Counted from the first letter of the stretch, positions 24,833 through 32,713 are shown. The stretch: 64,000 bases of DNA from CAVQBJ01 sp963819075 (GCA_963819075.1 CAWFUP010000004.1:372001-436000), one strand, 5' to 3'. Numbers and translations are program-made. The notes: a model not told the origin generated them from the letters alone.

Positions 24833-25414
24833 CTATGCCGTCGACGCGGCGGCGCGGCCCGCGTGCAGTGTGTTCGCCCACCACGCCATCTCGTCAAGCA
24901 GCAACTGCGCCTCGTCGACGGGTGGGTCAACCAGTTCGCGGTCCTCGCCGATCGCCGCCCACACGCGAGGGATGGCGACCTGACGGCGGACCGGCGCCAT
25001 CGCGAGCTCGATGGCGATCTGGCGAAGCTGTTCGACGGCACGTACGCCGCCGCTGGATCCTCCGTAGGAGACGAAGCCGATTGGTTTGCGGTTCCACTCG
25101 CTGAACAGGTGGTCGAGCGCGTTCTTGACCGCGGCCGGCGCGGCGTGGTTGTACTCGGGCACGACGAACAGGTAGCCGTCGGCGGCGTCGATCTTCGCCG
25201 ACCATTCGAGCGCCGCCTCCTCGCGCGAGTCGGGGCTCATCGGCGGGGTGGCCGCAGTCAGCAGCGGCAGCTCGAAGGCCGCGAGGTCGACGAGCTCACT
25301 GGTGAAATCGTCGCGCAAGTCCGCCAGCCCGGCAATCCAGTGGGCGATGGGCTCGCCACGGCGCTGTGCGCGCGTCGAGCCGATGATGATCAGCAGGTGA
25401 GGTTCCTGAGGCAT
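24833..25414 (-). CDS. NADPH-dependent FMN reductase
   Basis: A 193-residue flavodoxin-fold protein. The FMN phosphate loop is seen as LLIIIGSTRAQRRGEPIAHW, and the second hallmark YLFVVPEYNHAAPAAVKNAL near residue 85 is followed by KPIGFVSYGGSSGG. These reductases supply reduced FMN or act on quinones and azo dyes. The ATG at 25414 is the only start just before the first strand. Fifth gene of the operon; the redox genes may detoxify the same compounds that the exporters remove. Confidence 0.88.
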   Translation of the reverse strand: MPQEPHLLIIIGSTRAQRRGEPIAHWIAGLADLRDDFTSELVDLAAFELPLLTAATPPMSPDSREEAALEWSAKIDAADGYLFVVPEYNHAAPAAVKNALDHLFSEWNRKPIGFVSYGGSSGGVRAVEQLRQIAIELAMAPVRRQVAIPRVWAAIGEDRELVDPPVDEAQLLLDEMAWWANTLHAGRAAASTA

Positions 25415-25461
25415 GGTGATCTCCGTTTGCGGATCGAAGGAAGGGTGTGCAGCTCGCGGTT

Positions 25462-26022
25462 TCAGGCCGCGTGAGGCGCCGGAAGCGGCGGGGCCGACGG
25501 GAGGTCCAGCTCGGTGTCGGCAAAGCGCAAGAAGCGGTCGACGAACTCGGCCAGGCTGAGCGAGACGAACGCGTCGGCGAGCTGACGCTCGCTCCAATCG
25601 GCGTCCAGCGCGGCTTGCCACGTGGCGTCGTTCACGCTCCCCTCGTTTCGCGCCGCCTCGCGCACGACCGCCAGCAGCGCGTCGAGGTCTTCCTGGCCCA
25701 GCCCGGCGCCGGCCCGCAGCGCCGCAATGTCCGAGTCCTCCCACCCTTCGCGCCGCGCGAGGTTGGCGGTGACCGCCTGCGCGTAGGCGCAGTCCTGCGC
25801 CGCGGCGACGCTCAGCATGATCGCCGTGTGCGTCGTCGGCTCCAGCGAGCCGTCTGAGGTGATCGCGTCGCGGATGCCCATATAGGCGCGCAGCACCGCG
25901 GGGGCGTGGGCCATCTCGGCGTGCAGGTTCAGCGGGTGTTCGCGTCCGGGCGCTGCGGCCGTCAGCAGCGCCGCGGTCTCGTGGGACAGATCGTCGGGGG
26001 TGACTCGGGGAATGCGAGACAT
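25462..26022 (-). CDS. Carboxymuconolactone decarboxylase/AhpD-like protein
   Basis: A 186-residue all-helical protein with the CMD fold (LNLHAEMAHAPAVLRAYMGI, then LEPTTHTAIMLSVAAAQDCAYAQA, then EGWEDSDIAALRAG). In peroxidase-active AhpD proteins the helix carries a CxxC pair; here the site reads CAYA, with only one Cys. Peroxidase activity through a disulfide therefore seems unlikely, and the protein may have another use. Fourth gene of the operon, about 50 bases from the FMN reductase. Confidence 0.78.
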   Translation of the reverse strand: MSRIPRVTPDDLSHETAALLTAAAPGREHPLNLHAEMAHAPAVLRAYMGIRDAITSDGSLEPTTHTAIMLSVAAAQDCAYAQAVTANLARREGWEDSDIAALRAGAGLGQEDLDALLAVVREAARNEGSVNDATWQAALDADWSERQLADAFVSLSLAEFVDRFLRFADTELDLPSAPPLPAPHAA

Positions 26023-26031
26023 GGGCTGCTC

Positions 26032-26361
26032 CTAGCTGGTGAGGTTTGACGAGTGGATATTTGGCGTGGCGCCGCGACCCGGCCCGATAGCGCCGGTGCC
26101 AGTCCTGGGCCCGGCCGCCGCCTCGCGTCGCCCGCGGCGACCGCGCGTAGCGACGCGCCAGAGCCCGTAGGGCGGCAGCGCGAGAAGAGTCACCGCCAAG
26201 CCGAGCACCAACACAGGCAGCACCACGACCGCCGCGATCAGCCCGGCGAGCGCGAGTGCGGGGAAGAGCCCGGGGATGATCACCGCGAGTTGGACGAGCA
26301 CGAGGCCGGTACCGGCGCCCGCGTGCATCAGGCCGTCATAGGACTCCCCGTCGCCGGCCAT
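26032..26361 (-). CDS. Small two-helix membrane protein
   Basis: A 109-residue protein of unknown family. Residues 15-65 form two hydrophobic segments (LVLVQLAVIIPGLFPALAL, then VVVLPVLVLGLAVTLLAL), followed by a basic, Gly/Arg-rich tail of about 35 residues that would lie in the cytoplasm. Its start is one base from the stop of the ABC permease gene, and CMD follows ten bases later, so it is firmly in the operon. It could be an accessory subunit of the ABC exporter, which is a guess from position only. Confidence 0.6.
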   Translation of the reverse strand: MAGDGESYDGLMHAGAGTGLVLVQLAVIIPGLFPALALAGLIAAVVVLPVLVLGLAVTLLALPPYGLWRVATRGRRGRREAAAGPRTGTGAIGPGRGATPNIHSSNLTS

Positions 26362-26362
26362 C

Positions 26363-27229
26363 TCAGCCCACCGCCGATCGCGTGAACGAGCGGACGGCCA
26401 AAGTGATCAGGCCAGCGGCGAACACCACGATCACGGCGAGACTCAGCCACGCCTCGGTGGTTGTGTTGCTCATGCCCCAGATGTCGTGCAACCCCGTTCC
26501 GCCCGGGTCGACGAGGCCGTAGCGCATGAGCGCCATCGCGTGGGTGAGCGGCAGGAACTTCGCGAACGTCGTCAGTGCGCCGGGGAGAGCGGCGATCGGG
26601 AACAGTGCGCCGGCGAAGAACCACGGCAGGATGGCGATCACCGGTGTGGCGCCGATGTACTCCTCCTGCTGGGAGATCCGGCTGGCCAGCGTCTCGGCCG
26701 CGCCGTACATCATCACTACGAACAGCAGCGTGGCGAGCACGAACCAGGCGATGCCGCTGGCGCTGATGTGGAACACGCCGCCGCGTAGCGCAGCTACGCC
26801 AATCAGCGTGACGACCTGAAACGTGCACAGCATCAGGGCGACCGCGAGGTTCCCGAGGACCAGCAGCGATCGGGGGATCGGCGCGGCCAGCAGCTCGCGT
26901 TGGGCGCCGCTGTCGCGGTCGACGATCACGCTCAGACCGGCGAACGTCGTGGCCAGCGGGACGAGCAGCCCGACCGTGCCGACGGCGACGAACGCGGTGT
27001 AGTCGATGTGGGTGTGCAGACCTCCGAGCGCGCTCTTCAACGCGGGCGCGATGACGACCGCGAATAGAATCGGCGTCAGCAGGGGCACCGCGATCTGGCG
27101 CGGGTTGTGCGCCGTCAGCGCCGCGCGGCGCCGCGCCAGGGTCAGCAGGGCGCTCAGCCCGGGCGTCCGCCGGGGAGCCCGCAGGTCGGTGGGGACGGGA
27201 CGGGAGATTGCGGCGGTGTGGGTGGCCAC
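26363..27229 (-). CDS. ABC-2 type transporter permease
   Basis: A 288-residue membrane protein with six hydrophobic helices. The N-terminal TLARRRAALTAHNPRQIAVPL and the central block LVIVDRDSGAQRELLAAPIP in part (SGAQRELLAAPIPRSLLVLG) are typical of DrrB-like permeases for antibiotics or lipids. It pairs with the ATPase encoded immediately upstream (27 bases apart). The product should work as a dimer in the membrane with the ATPase on the inner face. Confidence 0.88.
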   Translation of the reverse strand: MATHTAAISRPVPTDLRAPRRTPGLSALLTLARRRAALTAHNPRQIAVPLLTPILFAVVIAPALKSALGGLHTHIDYTAFVAVGTVGLLVPLATTFAGLSVIVDRDSGAQRELLAAPIPRSLLVLGNLAVALMLCTFQVVTLIGVAALRGGVFHISASGIAWFVLATLLFVVMMYGAAETLASRISQQEEYIGATPVIAILPWFFAGALFPIAALPGALTTFAKFLPLTHAMALMRYGLVDPGGTGLHDIWGMSNTTTEAWLSLAVIVVFAAGLITLAVRSFTRSAVG

Positions 27230-27255
27230 GGGTTGCTCCTCTTGCCGGGTCTTGG

Positions 27256-28293
27256 TCAGGTCGTTTCGGCGATGCGTGCACCGGTGAGACGCAGGTAGAC
27301 GTCATCGAGCGTTGGCGTTCTGGTGCTTATGGCGGTCGATGAGAGGCCGACGTGCTCCAGCGCGGCGAGCAGGTCGGCGCTCGTGCGCTCGTGCAGCGGG
27401 AGGGTGAGCGTCGATCCGACCGCGAACGCGTCCGCGCCGGCCACGCCGTGTCCGCGCAGGAGGGCCAAGGCCGCGTCGCCGTCGCCGGCGACGCGCAGCT
27501 CAAGGATCTGGCCGCCGAGTCCGGCCAGCAGTGCCGCCGGCGTGTCCAGTGCGACGATCTCGCCGCGGTGGATGATCGCGACGCGATCGCACAGCCGCTG
27601 CGCCTCGTCGAGGTAGTGCGTGGTCAACAGGATCGACACCTCCTCGCGCGCCCGTAGATCGGCGATCACGTCCAGCAGTTCGTGGCGCACCCTGGGATCC
27701 AGCCCGACCGTCGGCTCGTCCAGAAACAGGACGCTTGGACGGGACACCAGCGCGCGGGCGATCTCCAGCCGCCGCCGCTCCCCGCCGCTGTAGGTGCCGA
27801 CGAGCCGGTCGATCAGGCTCGAGAGCCCGACCGTCTCGGTCAGCTCGGCGATGCGCCCGGCGGCCATCTCGCGCTGCACGCCCCATAGGCGGGCGTGCAG
27901 CTCGAGGTTGGCCCGGCCGGTGAGACCGCGGTCGACCACCGCCTCCTGGAAGACGACGCTGCTGACGCTGCGAGCCAGCAGCGGCTCGCTCGCCACGTCA
28001 TAGCCGGCCAGCCGGGCACTGCCGCCGCTCGGCCTGATCGTGGTGGTCAGCATCCCGATCGTTGTGGACTTGCCCGCCCCATTGGGGCCGAGCAGACCAA
28101 ACACCTCGCCGGCCGCCACCTCAAAGTCGATGCCCTTGACCGCCTCGACATCGCCGGCGTAGGTCTTGCGCAGCCCAACCACCTCGACCGCCGGTACAGC
28201 CTGTACGCCGCGGTCGAGGGATTGCCGCCGCAGCTCGTCGCGGTGGCCGTTGGACTGGGCGGTCACTACCTCAGGCGCTGCGGGGTTGCTCAT
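27256..28293 (-). CDS. ABC transporter ATP-binding protein (DrrA-like)
   Basis: A 345-residue ATPase. Walker A is GLLGPNGAGKSTTIGML, the signature YSGGERRRLEIARAL, Walker B VLFLDEPTVGLDP, and the switch His in ILLTTHYLDEAQRLCDRVAI. The extra C-terminal domain of about 90 residues (LELRVAGDGDAALALLRGHG) is the DrrA-type regulatory tail. It is the first gene of the minus-strand operon running to 21655. Its start is 75 bases from the divergent TetR gene, and the shared region holds the operator, so it is probably induced by a ligand of that repressor. Confidence 0.92.
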   Translation of the reverse strand: MSNPAAPEVVTAQSNGHRDELRRQSLDRGVQAVPAVEVVGLRKTYAGDVEAVKGIDFEVAAGEVFGLLGPNGAGKSTTIGMLTTTIRPSGGSARLAGYDVASEPLLARSVSSVVFQEAVVDRGLTGRANLELHARLWGVQREMAAGRIAELTETVGLSSLIDRLVGTYSGGERRRLEIARALVSRPSVLFLDEPTVGLDPRVRHELLDVIADLRAREEVSILLTTHYLDEAQRLCDRVAIIHRGEIVALDTPAALLAGLGGQILELRVAGDGDAALALLRGHGVAGADAFAVGSTLTLPLHERTSADLLAALEHVGLSSTAISTRTPTLDDVYLRLTGARIAETT

Positions 28294-28328
28294 TGCCAGA
28301 CCTCACGTTCCTCGCACGATTCAATTTC

Positions 28329-28357
28329 GTGACAGTAGCATAACGTCACGCTACAAT
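28329..28357 (+). promoter_or_regulatory. TetR promoter with overlapping inverted repeats
   Basis: A -35 box GTGACA (28329-28334) and -10 box TACAAT (28352-28357) with a 17-base spacer point to the TetR gene. Two interlaced inverted repeats, GTGAC...GTCAC and GTAGC...GCTAC, span 28329-28354, covering the whole promoter. This is the likely operator controlling both the TetR gene and the divergent efflux operon. Confidence 0.7.
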
Positions 28358-28368
28358 ACAGGGGCGTA

Positions 28369-29073
28369 ATGATCACGCGGCCAGACAACGGAGACGACCG
28401 GGCGTCGGCCGCCGCCGACGGCGCGCAAACCGCGGCGCTGTCGCTGCCGTTTGGGAGACTGCAGGCGATGCCTCGCCCAGCCACCGATCCGGAAGACCCC
28501 GACGCGGCCGCCGCGGCGCGCGGCGCCGGGCGTCCGCTTGACGAGAACGTCGACGCGGCGATCCTCGACGCCACATGGCGGCTGCTGCTCGACGAGGGCT
28601 ACGCCCGCATGTCAATCGCCCGTGTCGCCGACACCGCGCGCGTCGGTCGTCCGGCGATCTACCGGCGCTACCGCGACAAATCCGAGCTCGTCGCCGCCGT
28701 GATCGCGGACAAGAGCGCCCGCGTGCCGCCGGTCGACACCGGCAGCGCACGCGATGACCTCGTGGCCCACCTCGAGTTCGCGCGACGCCGCTTCGTCGTG
28801 GCGCTCGCCGGGACGCTGCTCGTGGAGCAACGCAAACACCCAGAACTGCTTGACCAATTCCGCGACGGCATGCTCAACCCCCGCCGCGACCAGATCGCCG
28901 CCTCCCTCGACCGCGGCAAACAGCGCGGCGAGGTACGCGCCGACCTCGACGTCACTGTCGCGGTGGACGCACTCATGGGCAGCTTCATCTACCACTCCCT
29001 GGCCGCCGGCCGCCCACCCAAAGGCTGGAGCGAGCGAGTCGTCGACACCCTCTGGCCCTCCTTCGCGGCATAG
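28369..29073 (+). CDS. TetR-family transcriptional regulator
   Basis: A 234-residue protein (135 to 200 if a later ATG at 28468 is used). The DNA-binding helices are in YARMSIARVADTARVGRPAI, YRRYRDKSELVAAVIAD. A first start at 28369 lies 12 bases after the -10 box, so translation would be nearly leaderless, but the residues before the HTH are low complexity and the later ATG may be used. The C-terminal half is a ligand-binding domain (FVVALAGTLLVEQRKHPELL). It most likely represses the divergent ABC/MMPL operon. It ends just before a tRNA-His repeat. Confidence 0.85.
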   Translation: MITRPDNGDDRASAAADGAQTAALSLPFGRLQAMPRPATDPEDPDAAAAARGAGRPLDENVDAAILDATWRLLLDEGYARMSIARVADTARVGRPAIYRRYRDKSELVAAVIADKSARVPPVDTGSARDDLVAHLEFARRRFVVALAGTLLVEQRKHPELLDQFRDGMLNPRRDQIAASLDRGKQRGEVRADLDVTVAVDALMGSFIYHSLAAGRPPKGWSERVVDTLWPSFAA

Positions 29074-29126
29074 CCGCCCCGTCACCAGACACGCGAGACA
29101 GCACACCTCCGGAAACGCAAACCGCG

Positions 29127-29193
29127 CGATTTCCAGCCACTTCGAAGGGTGAGCGACGGGATTCGAACCCGCGACCACCGAGACCACAACCCG
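29127..29193. repeat. Island boundary copy 2: tRNA-His 3' fragment with flank
   Basis: Sixty-seven bases matching 45705-45771 at all but one or so positions: the flank CGATTTCCAGCCACTTCGAA and the tRNA 3' half up to the anticodon stem (ACCACAACCCG). Beyond that it departs from the tRNA into a sequence shared with copy 3. Confidence 0.88.
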
Positions 29194-29294
29194 CTCGATG
29201 GCGCCCTCGTCAGCGGCGATCCCGCAATCCAGAGCCATTCAGCTGATCGCAGATGCGCTCAGATTCGCTCAGATTGCACCCCGCTTTGCACCCC
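29191..29294. repeat. Element end arm next to copy 2
   Basis: About 100 bp nearly identical to 30684-30788: CGCTCGATGGCGCCCTCGTC, GCGATCCCGCAATCCAGAGCC, two CTCAGATT units and TTGCACCCCGCTTTGCACCC. The short direct repeats resemble arm-type binding sites for a tyrosine integrase. Confidence 0.7.
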
Positions 29295-29310
29295 CAGGCT
29301 CAGGCGGTGT

Positions 29311-29347
29311 GATGCGATCACTCGATTAGTCGCATCATCGGCTAATC
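29311..29347. promoter_or_regulatory. Nested inverted repeats upstream of the Fic gene
   Basis: GATGCGA (29311-29317) pairs with TCGCATC (29330-29336), and GATTAG (29324-29329) pairs with CTAATC (29342-29347). The two repeats interlock and end 9 bases before the ATG. The stretch is A/T-rich for this genome and probably holds promoter and operator. Confidence 0.55.
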
Positions 29348-29356
29348 TTGTTAGCG

Positions 29357-30454
29357 ATGATCTTTACGACCCCCGAGATGAACCGCGCCTTGACCTCCCA
29401 ACTGCGCGAGCTCGACAAACTGCGCACCCGCCTCGGCGACGCCACCGGCGCCCCGCGCCCCTGGCTCGGCCAGCTACGCCGACAGGTGCGAGCGAGCACG
29501 ATCGAGCGCTCGGTCTCGATCGAGGGCTTCACGGTGCCGGCCGGCGAGGCCGCCGCGCTCATCGCCGGGGAGGAGCAGCCCGACCCCGGCGATGAGGATC
29601 AGATGGCAGTCGCCAGCTATGCGCGCGCCATGGACCACGTCGGCACGATGGCCGTCGACCCTGTGTTCCGCTGGTCCGATCGCGTGATACTCGACCTGCA
29701 CTTCGATGCCTGCTCCTTCCAGCGCGGTACCTCCCCCGGCCTGTGGCGCACCGGGCCGATCGCCGTGACCGCTCCACAGGGCGGCTTCGCCTACGTCGGT
29801 CCGGACGCCGACAAGGTCGTCCCGATCATGGGCGAGGTCGTCGACTGGCTACACGACGGCGACCTGAACGCGCACGTCGCCGTGCGCGCGGCGATGGCGC
29901 ACCTGCACGTCGTCTCGGCCCACCCCTTCCGCGACGGTAACGGGCGGATCTCGCGCGTCGCGCAGTCGCTCGTGCTCGCCCGCGAAGGGCTCCTCGCGCC
30001 CGAGTTCAGCTCGATCGAGGAGTACCTCGGCTACCACACCGGTGACTACTACCGGGTGCTCCGCGAGGTGCAGGGCGGCTCCTACCAGCCGAACCGCGAC
30101 GCCACGCCGTGGGTTCGCTTCTGCCTCGCGGCACACCTGCAGCAGGCTCGCGAGCGCCTGGAGCAGGTCGAGGCGGCCACACGCCGGTGGGCGCTGCTCG
30201 AGCGGGAGAGCGAGGACCGCGGCTGGCCGGACCGCCTCGTCGTAGCGCTCGAACAGAGCCTGTTCGGGGGCGCGGAGCGCTCCGCGTACGCGGCCGAGGC
30301 CGACGTGTCTCTGGCCACAGCGACCAACGATCTGCGTCGCCTGGCCGATGCCGGACTGGTCGTGGCGCGCGGGCGGGCGCGCAGCACTCGCTATGTCGCC
30401 TCCCCGCCCCTGCGCGAGCGCGTCGAGGCCGCGGTAGAGGCGGGACCGTCCTGA
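29357..30454 (+). CDS. Fic family AMP-transferase with C-terminal winged helix
   Basis: About 365 residues. The catalytic loop HPFRDGNGRISR is complete (near residue 195), so the enzyme can transfer AMP or a related group to protein hydroxyls. An N-terminal inhibitory motif SVSIEG (S-x-x-x-E-G, near residue 55) marks it as a self-inhibited class II Fic protein. The following helix GFTVPAGEAAALI and the loop ACSFQRGTSPGLWRTGPIAV are standard. The last 80 residues form a winged helix (YAAEADVSLATATNDLRRLA, DAGLVVARGRARSTRYV), which would bind DNA and possibly its own promoter. It is the only gene between two tRNA-His repeats. No separate antitoxin is present. Confidence 0.88.
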   Translation: MIFTTPEMNRALTSQLRELDKLRTRLGDATGAPRPWLGQLRRQVRASTIERSVSIEGFTVPAGEAAALIAGEEQPDPGDEDQMAVASYARAMDHVGTMAVDPVFRWSDRVILDLHFDACSFQRGTSPGLWRTGPIAVTAPQGGFAYVGPDADKVVPIMGEVVDWLHDGDLNAHVAVRAAMAHLHVVSAHPFRDGNGRISRVAQSLVLAREGLLAPEFSSIEEYLGYHTGDYYRVLREVQGGSYQPNRDATPWVRFCLAAHLQQARERLEQVEAATRRWALLERESEDRGWPDRLVVALEQSLFGGAERSAYAAEADVSLATATNDLRRLADAGLVVARGRARSTRYVASPPLRERVEAAVEAGPS

Positions 30455-30618
30455 TCGCAGGCGCGCCATCGCGGCGAGTCGGTCACCGAAGTCGTCGGGG
30501 GCAACGAGGGCGCCGGCGCGACCAGTAGCCCTCCATCGAGCCACAGAATCTCTAGAGATTGCACCCCGCCGGCGCCTCACTCCCGCTGCTGCGACGCGCG
30601 CCGGGAACCAAAACCATC

Positions 30619-30686
30619 CGATTTCCAGCCCTTCCCTGAGGGCGAGCGACGGGATTCGAACCCGCGACCGCCGAGACCACAACCCG
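30619..30686. repeat. Island boundary copy 3: tRNA-His 3' fragment with flank
   Basis: Matches 45705-45771 with a few changes (CCCTGAGGGCGAGC for CTTCGAAGGGTGAGC), with the T-arm sequence and anticodon-stem end intact. A TTGCACCCCG motif lies about 60 bases to its left, as also at copy 4. Confidence 0.85.
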
Positions 30687-30788
30687 CTCGATAGCGCCCT
30701 CGTCAGCCGCGATCCCGCATTCCAGAGCCAATCAGGTGATCGCAGATTCGCTCAGATTTGCTCAGATTGCACCCCGCTTTGCACCCCG
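30684..30788. repeat. Element end arm next to copy 3
   Basis: Counterpart of 29191-29294: CGCTCGATAGCGCCCTCGTC, GCGATCCCGCATTCCAGAGCC, CAGATTCGCTCAGATTTGCT and two TTGCACCCCG units. The two arms differ at about ten positions, so they are related but not a recent duplicate. Confidence 0.7.
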
Positions 30789-31015
30789 CTTCCTCGGCGG
30801 TGTCTCGATGGCTGCCAGTCTCTTCACCGAATCTGCACTGGGAGGAACGCGCCGGCACGGTTCAAGCGCTACCTCCTGCCGCCGGGAGCGGCGGCGTGCC
30901 TGCCGGCCTGAGAGTCCGGATCCCGCGCAAGGGAGGGGGCTCGTTGGCGCGCCCAGCGTACCTGTGGCAGTCTCAGAGCAGGTCTTGATGGCGGCCGAGG
31001 GGACCTGCGATTCAC

Positions 31016-31159
31016 GGCGGCTGCCACGTTGGCCGCGAAACCGAGGCGCTGATCAGACAGGCCGGCTTTCCGATCGGCTCGCTGGAGCGCTACCGCTTCC
31101 GCATCCCGCCGCTTGACCCGCCCAAGCCGCACGTCATCGGAGCCGCCACCCGCCCCTGA
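31016..31159 (+). pseudogene. C-terminal remnant of a SAM-dependent methyltransferase
   Basis: Forty-seven codons reading GGCHVGRETEALIRQAGFPI, then GSLERYRFRIPPLDPPKPHV and a stop at 31157. This is the usual C-terminus of small class I methyltransferases. Nothing upstream in this frame reads as the rest of the enzyme; a stop codon lies about 30 bases before. It is a leftover of a lost gene. Confidence 0.6.
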
Positions 31160-31180
31160 TCAGAAGGCTACCCTTGGCGC

Positions 31181-31814
31181 ATGAACGCGCCGCAGCCATC
31201 CGCCGATCGGGCCGCACTGGGATCACGTCTACACCACCAAGCCAGCCACCGCGGTGAGCTGGTATGAGCCCGAGCCCACACGCTCACTCGAACTCATCGC
31301 GGCAGCCGATCTACCACGCGACGCGGCAACGATCGACGTCGGCGGCGGCATGTCGAGCCTTGCTGCCACACTCGTCCAACTCGGCTACGGCGATGTCAGC
31401 GTGGCCGACATCTCCTCTGCCGCGCTGCAGCGCGGAAGGACCCAGGCCGGCCGAGCCGCTGCGGACATCGCCTGGATCCAGGCCGACGTCCGCACGCACG
31501 ACTTCCAACGCCAGTACGACCTCTGGCATGACCGCGCCGTCTTTCACTTCATGGTCGCGCCGCAAGACCGCAACGCCTACCTGGCAACGCTGCAGCGGTC
31601 TCTACGCCCCGGAGGCCACGCGATTCTCGCGACGTTCGGCCCCGACGGACCCGAACAGTGCAGCGGCCTGCCAACGACCCGCTACGGGCCCCAGGCACTC
31701 GCCGCCGCGCTCGGCTCGGAATACCAGCTGCTCTCCTCCGAACTCGACACACACGAGACGCCCTCGGGCATGGCCCAGCAGTTTCTCTACGCGCACTTCC
31801 GGCGGCGCTCCTGA
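31181..31814 (+). CDS. Class I SAM-dependent methyltransferase with an N-terminal frame problem
   Basis: The body reads SWYEPEPTRSLELIAAADLP, TIDVGGGMSSLAATLVQLGY (motif I), AWIQADVRTHDFQRQYDLWH and FRSLRPGG-like features. Related proteins begin before a PHWDHVYTTKPATAVSWYEP segment, and that segment is present here but its frame meets a stop 5 codons before it. The good ATG at 31181 is one base out of frame, so an indel near 31205-31215 is likely. Translation from the GTG at 31254 would give a 186-residue protein missing about 25 N-terminal residues. A start at 31181 needs the frame restored. The family methylates small molecules such as thiols or metalloids; the substrate is unknown. Confidence 0.65.
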
Positions 31815-32247
31815 AGCGCTCAACGACGCAAGACGACGAGCATCCAGGCAGTCACCACCCGTCCGATCCGCGCCGCTACCGGGGAGGCCGAAATCCTAGG
31901 GTAGATCACCACGGAAGCGCACGAGCACGACCCGCTCGGCGAGCACCAGCGGGTACCCCTAGGCGCTTGCGTCACGCTCGCGCAAGCCCTACCGGCGAGT
32001 GCCGCGGAACTCAGGTTCCGCGGACGTGCCGGCGGACACTTCCTTTCTTGGCGCGTGACGGAACAGGCGCACCGCTGCCACGTTGAGGGACACAGCGTCG
32101 CCCGCGCCACCGAGCGGCGATTGCGATCGTCCAGATCGGGCTCTGCTCACGCCGCGGCGCGCTGTCGGCGGCGCGCTGTCGGATTGGCATGCTCCCGTGG
32201 CAAAGCAGGGGACCTCGTTCCGGGGTGGCCTGTTGCTTTCCTGATTT
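31815..32247. other. Gene-free stretch with a hairpin and decayed coding remnant
   Basis: No intact gene. A perfect 9-bp inverted repeat with 4-base loop (CCGCGGAAC/GTTCCGCGG, 32002-32023) could end transcription but has no T-run. A plus-strand frame from about 31849 to 32130 reads protein-like (EHDPLGEHQRVPLGACVTLA) around an internal stop and is probably a lost gene I cannot name. A short direct repeat CGGCGCGCTGT occurs twice near 32155-32185. Confidence 0.4.
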
Positions 32248-32709
32248 TCAGGCGGTCGCGGAGCTCGCCCTCGCCTCGATGCGTTCCTTGAGCCGGCGGC
32301 AGTTTGCCGGCATCTCGTTGCGCGCCTGGCGGCGAACAACGAGCGGCACGAGCAGCCTGCCGATGCCGTGCCCCTCGAAATCGACCCCGATCGTCACCCG
32401 CGACCGCTCGCTCCCGTCCAGCGACTCGACCGTGACGTTGACGATCGCCCGGATCGGGCCGTCAATGCCGCGGACCGCCCAGCTCGTCGGCGGATCGAGC
32501 TCGGTGATCTCTGACGTCGATTCGCGTTCGGTGCCTCCGATGCGCCGGGTCGTCATGCATTTCGAACCAACTGCCGGTGGCGGGTCGCCCTCCACACTGC
32601 CACCGACCACCCCGGCCTGCCACTCGGCGAACTTGGTGGGATCCGTGACGTAGAAGAAGACCTCGTCCCGCGGACGGTCGATCTCGATCGTGGACAGGAG
32701 TGGTGCCAT
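32248..32709 (-). CDS. SRPBCC family protein
   Basis: A 153-residue START-like protein that would bind a hydrophobic ligand in its central cavity. The pattern STIEIDRPRDEVFFYVTDPT, KFAEWQAGV, then TELDPPTSWAVRGIDGPI and a long C-terminal helix is standard for polyketide-cyclase/dehydrase-type SRPBCC proteins. The ATG at 32709 is preferred because the ORF upstream of it overlaps the preceding gene. Third gene of a probable ArsR-led operon, five bases after the previous stop. Confidence 0.82.
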   Translation of the reverse strand: MAPLLSTIEIDRPRDEVFFYVTDPTKFAEWQAGVVGGSVEGDPPPAVGSKCMTTRRIGGTERESTSEITELDPPTSWAVRGIDGPIRAIVNVTVESLDGSERSRVTIGVDFEGHGIGRLLVPLVVRRQARNEMPANCRRLKERIEARASSATA

Positions 32710-32713
32710 CGGC

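Noticed and set aside
28612..29238. Minus-strand frame ending in a GSNPVAHPSK-type peptide
   Set aside because: That peptide is the conceptual translation of the tRNA-His T arm; the rest is antisense to the TetR gene.
21522..30686. Partial tRNA sequences considered as extra tRNA-His genes
   Set aside because: All three lack the acceptor 5' strand, D arm and most of the anticodon arm, so they cannot fold as tRNAs.
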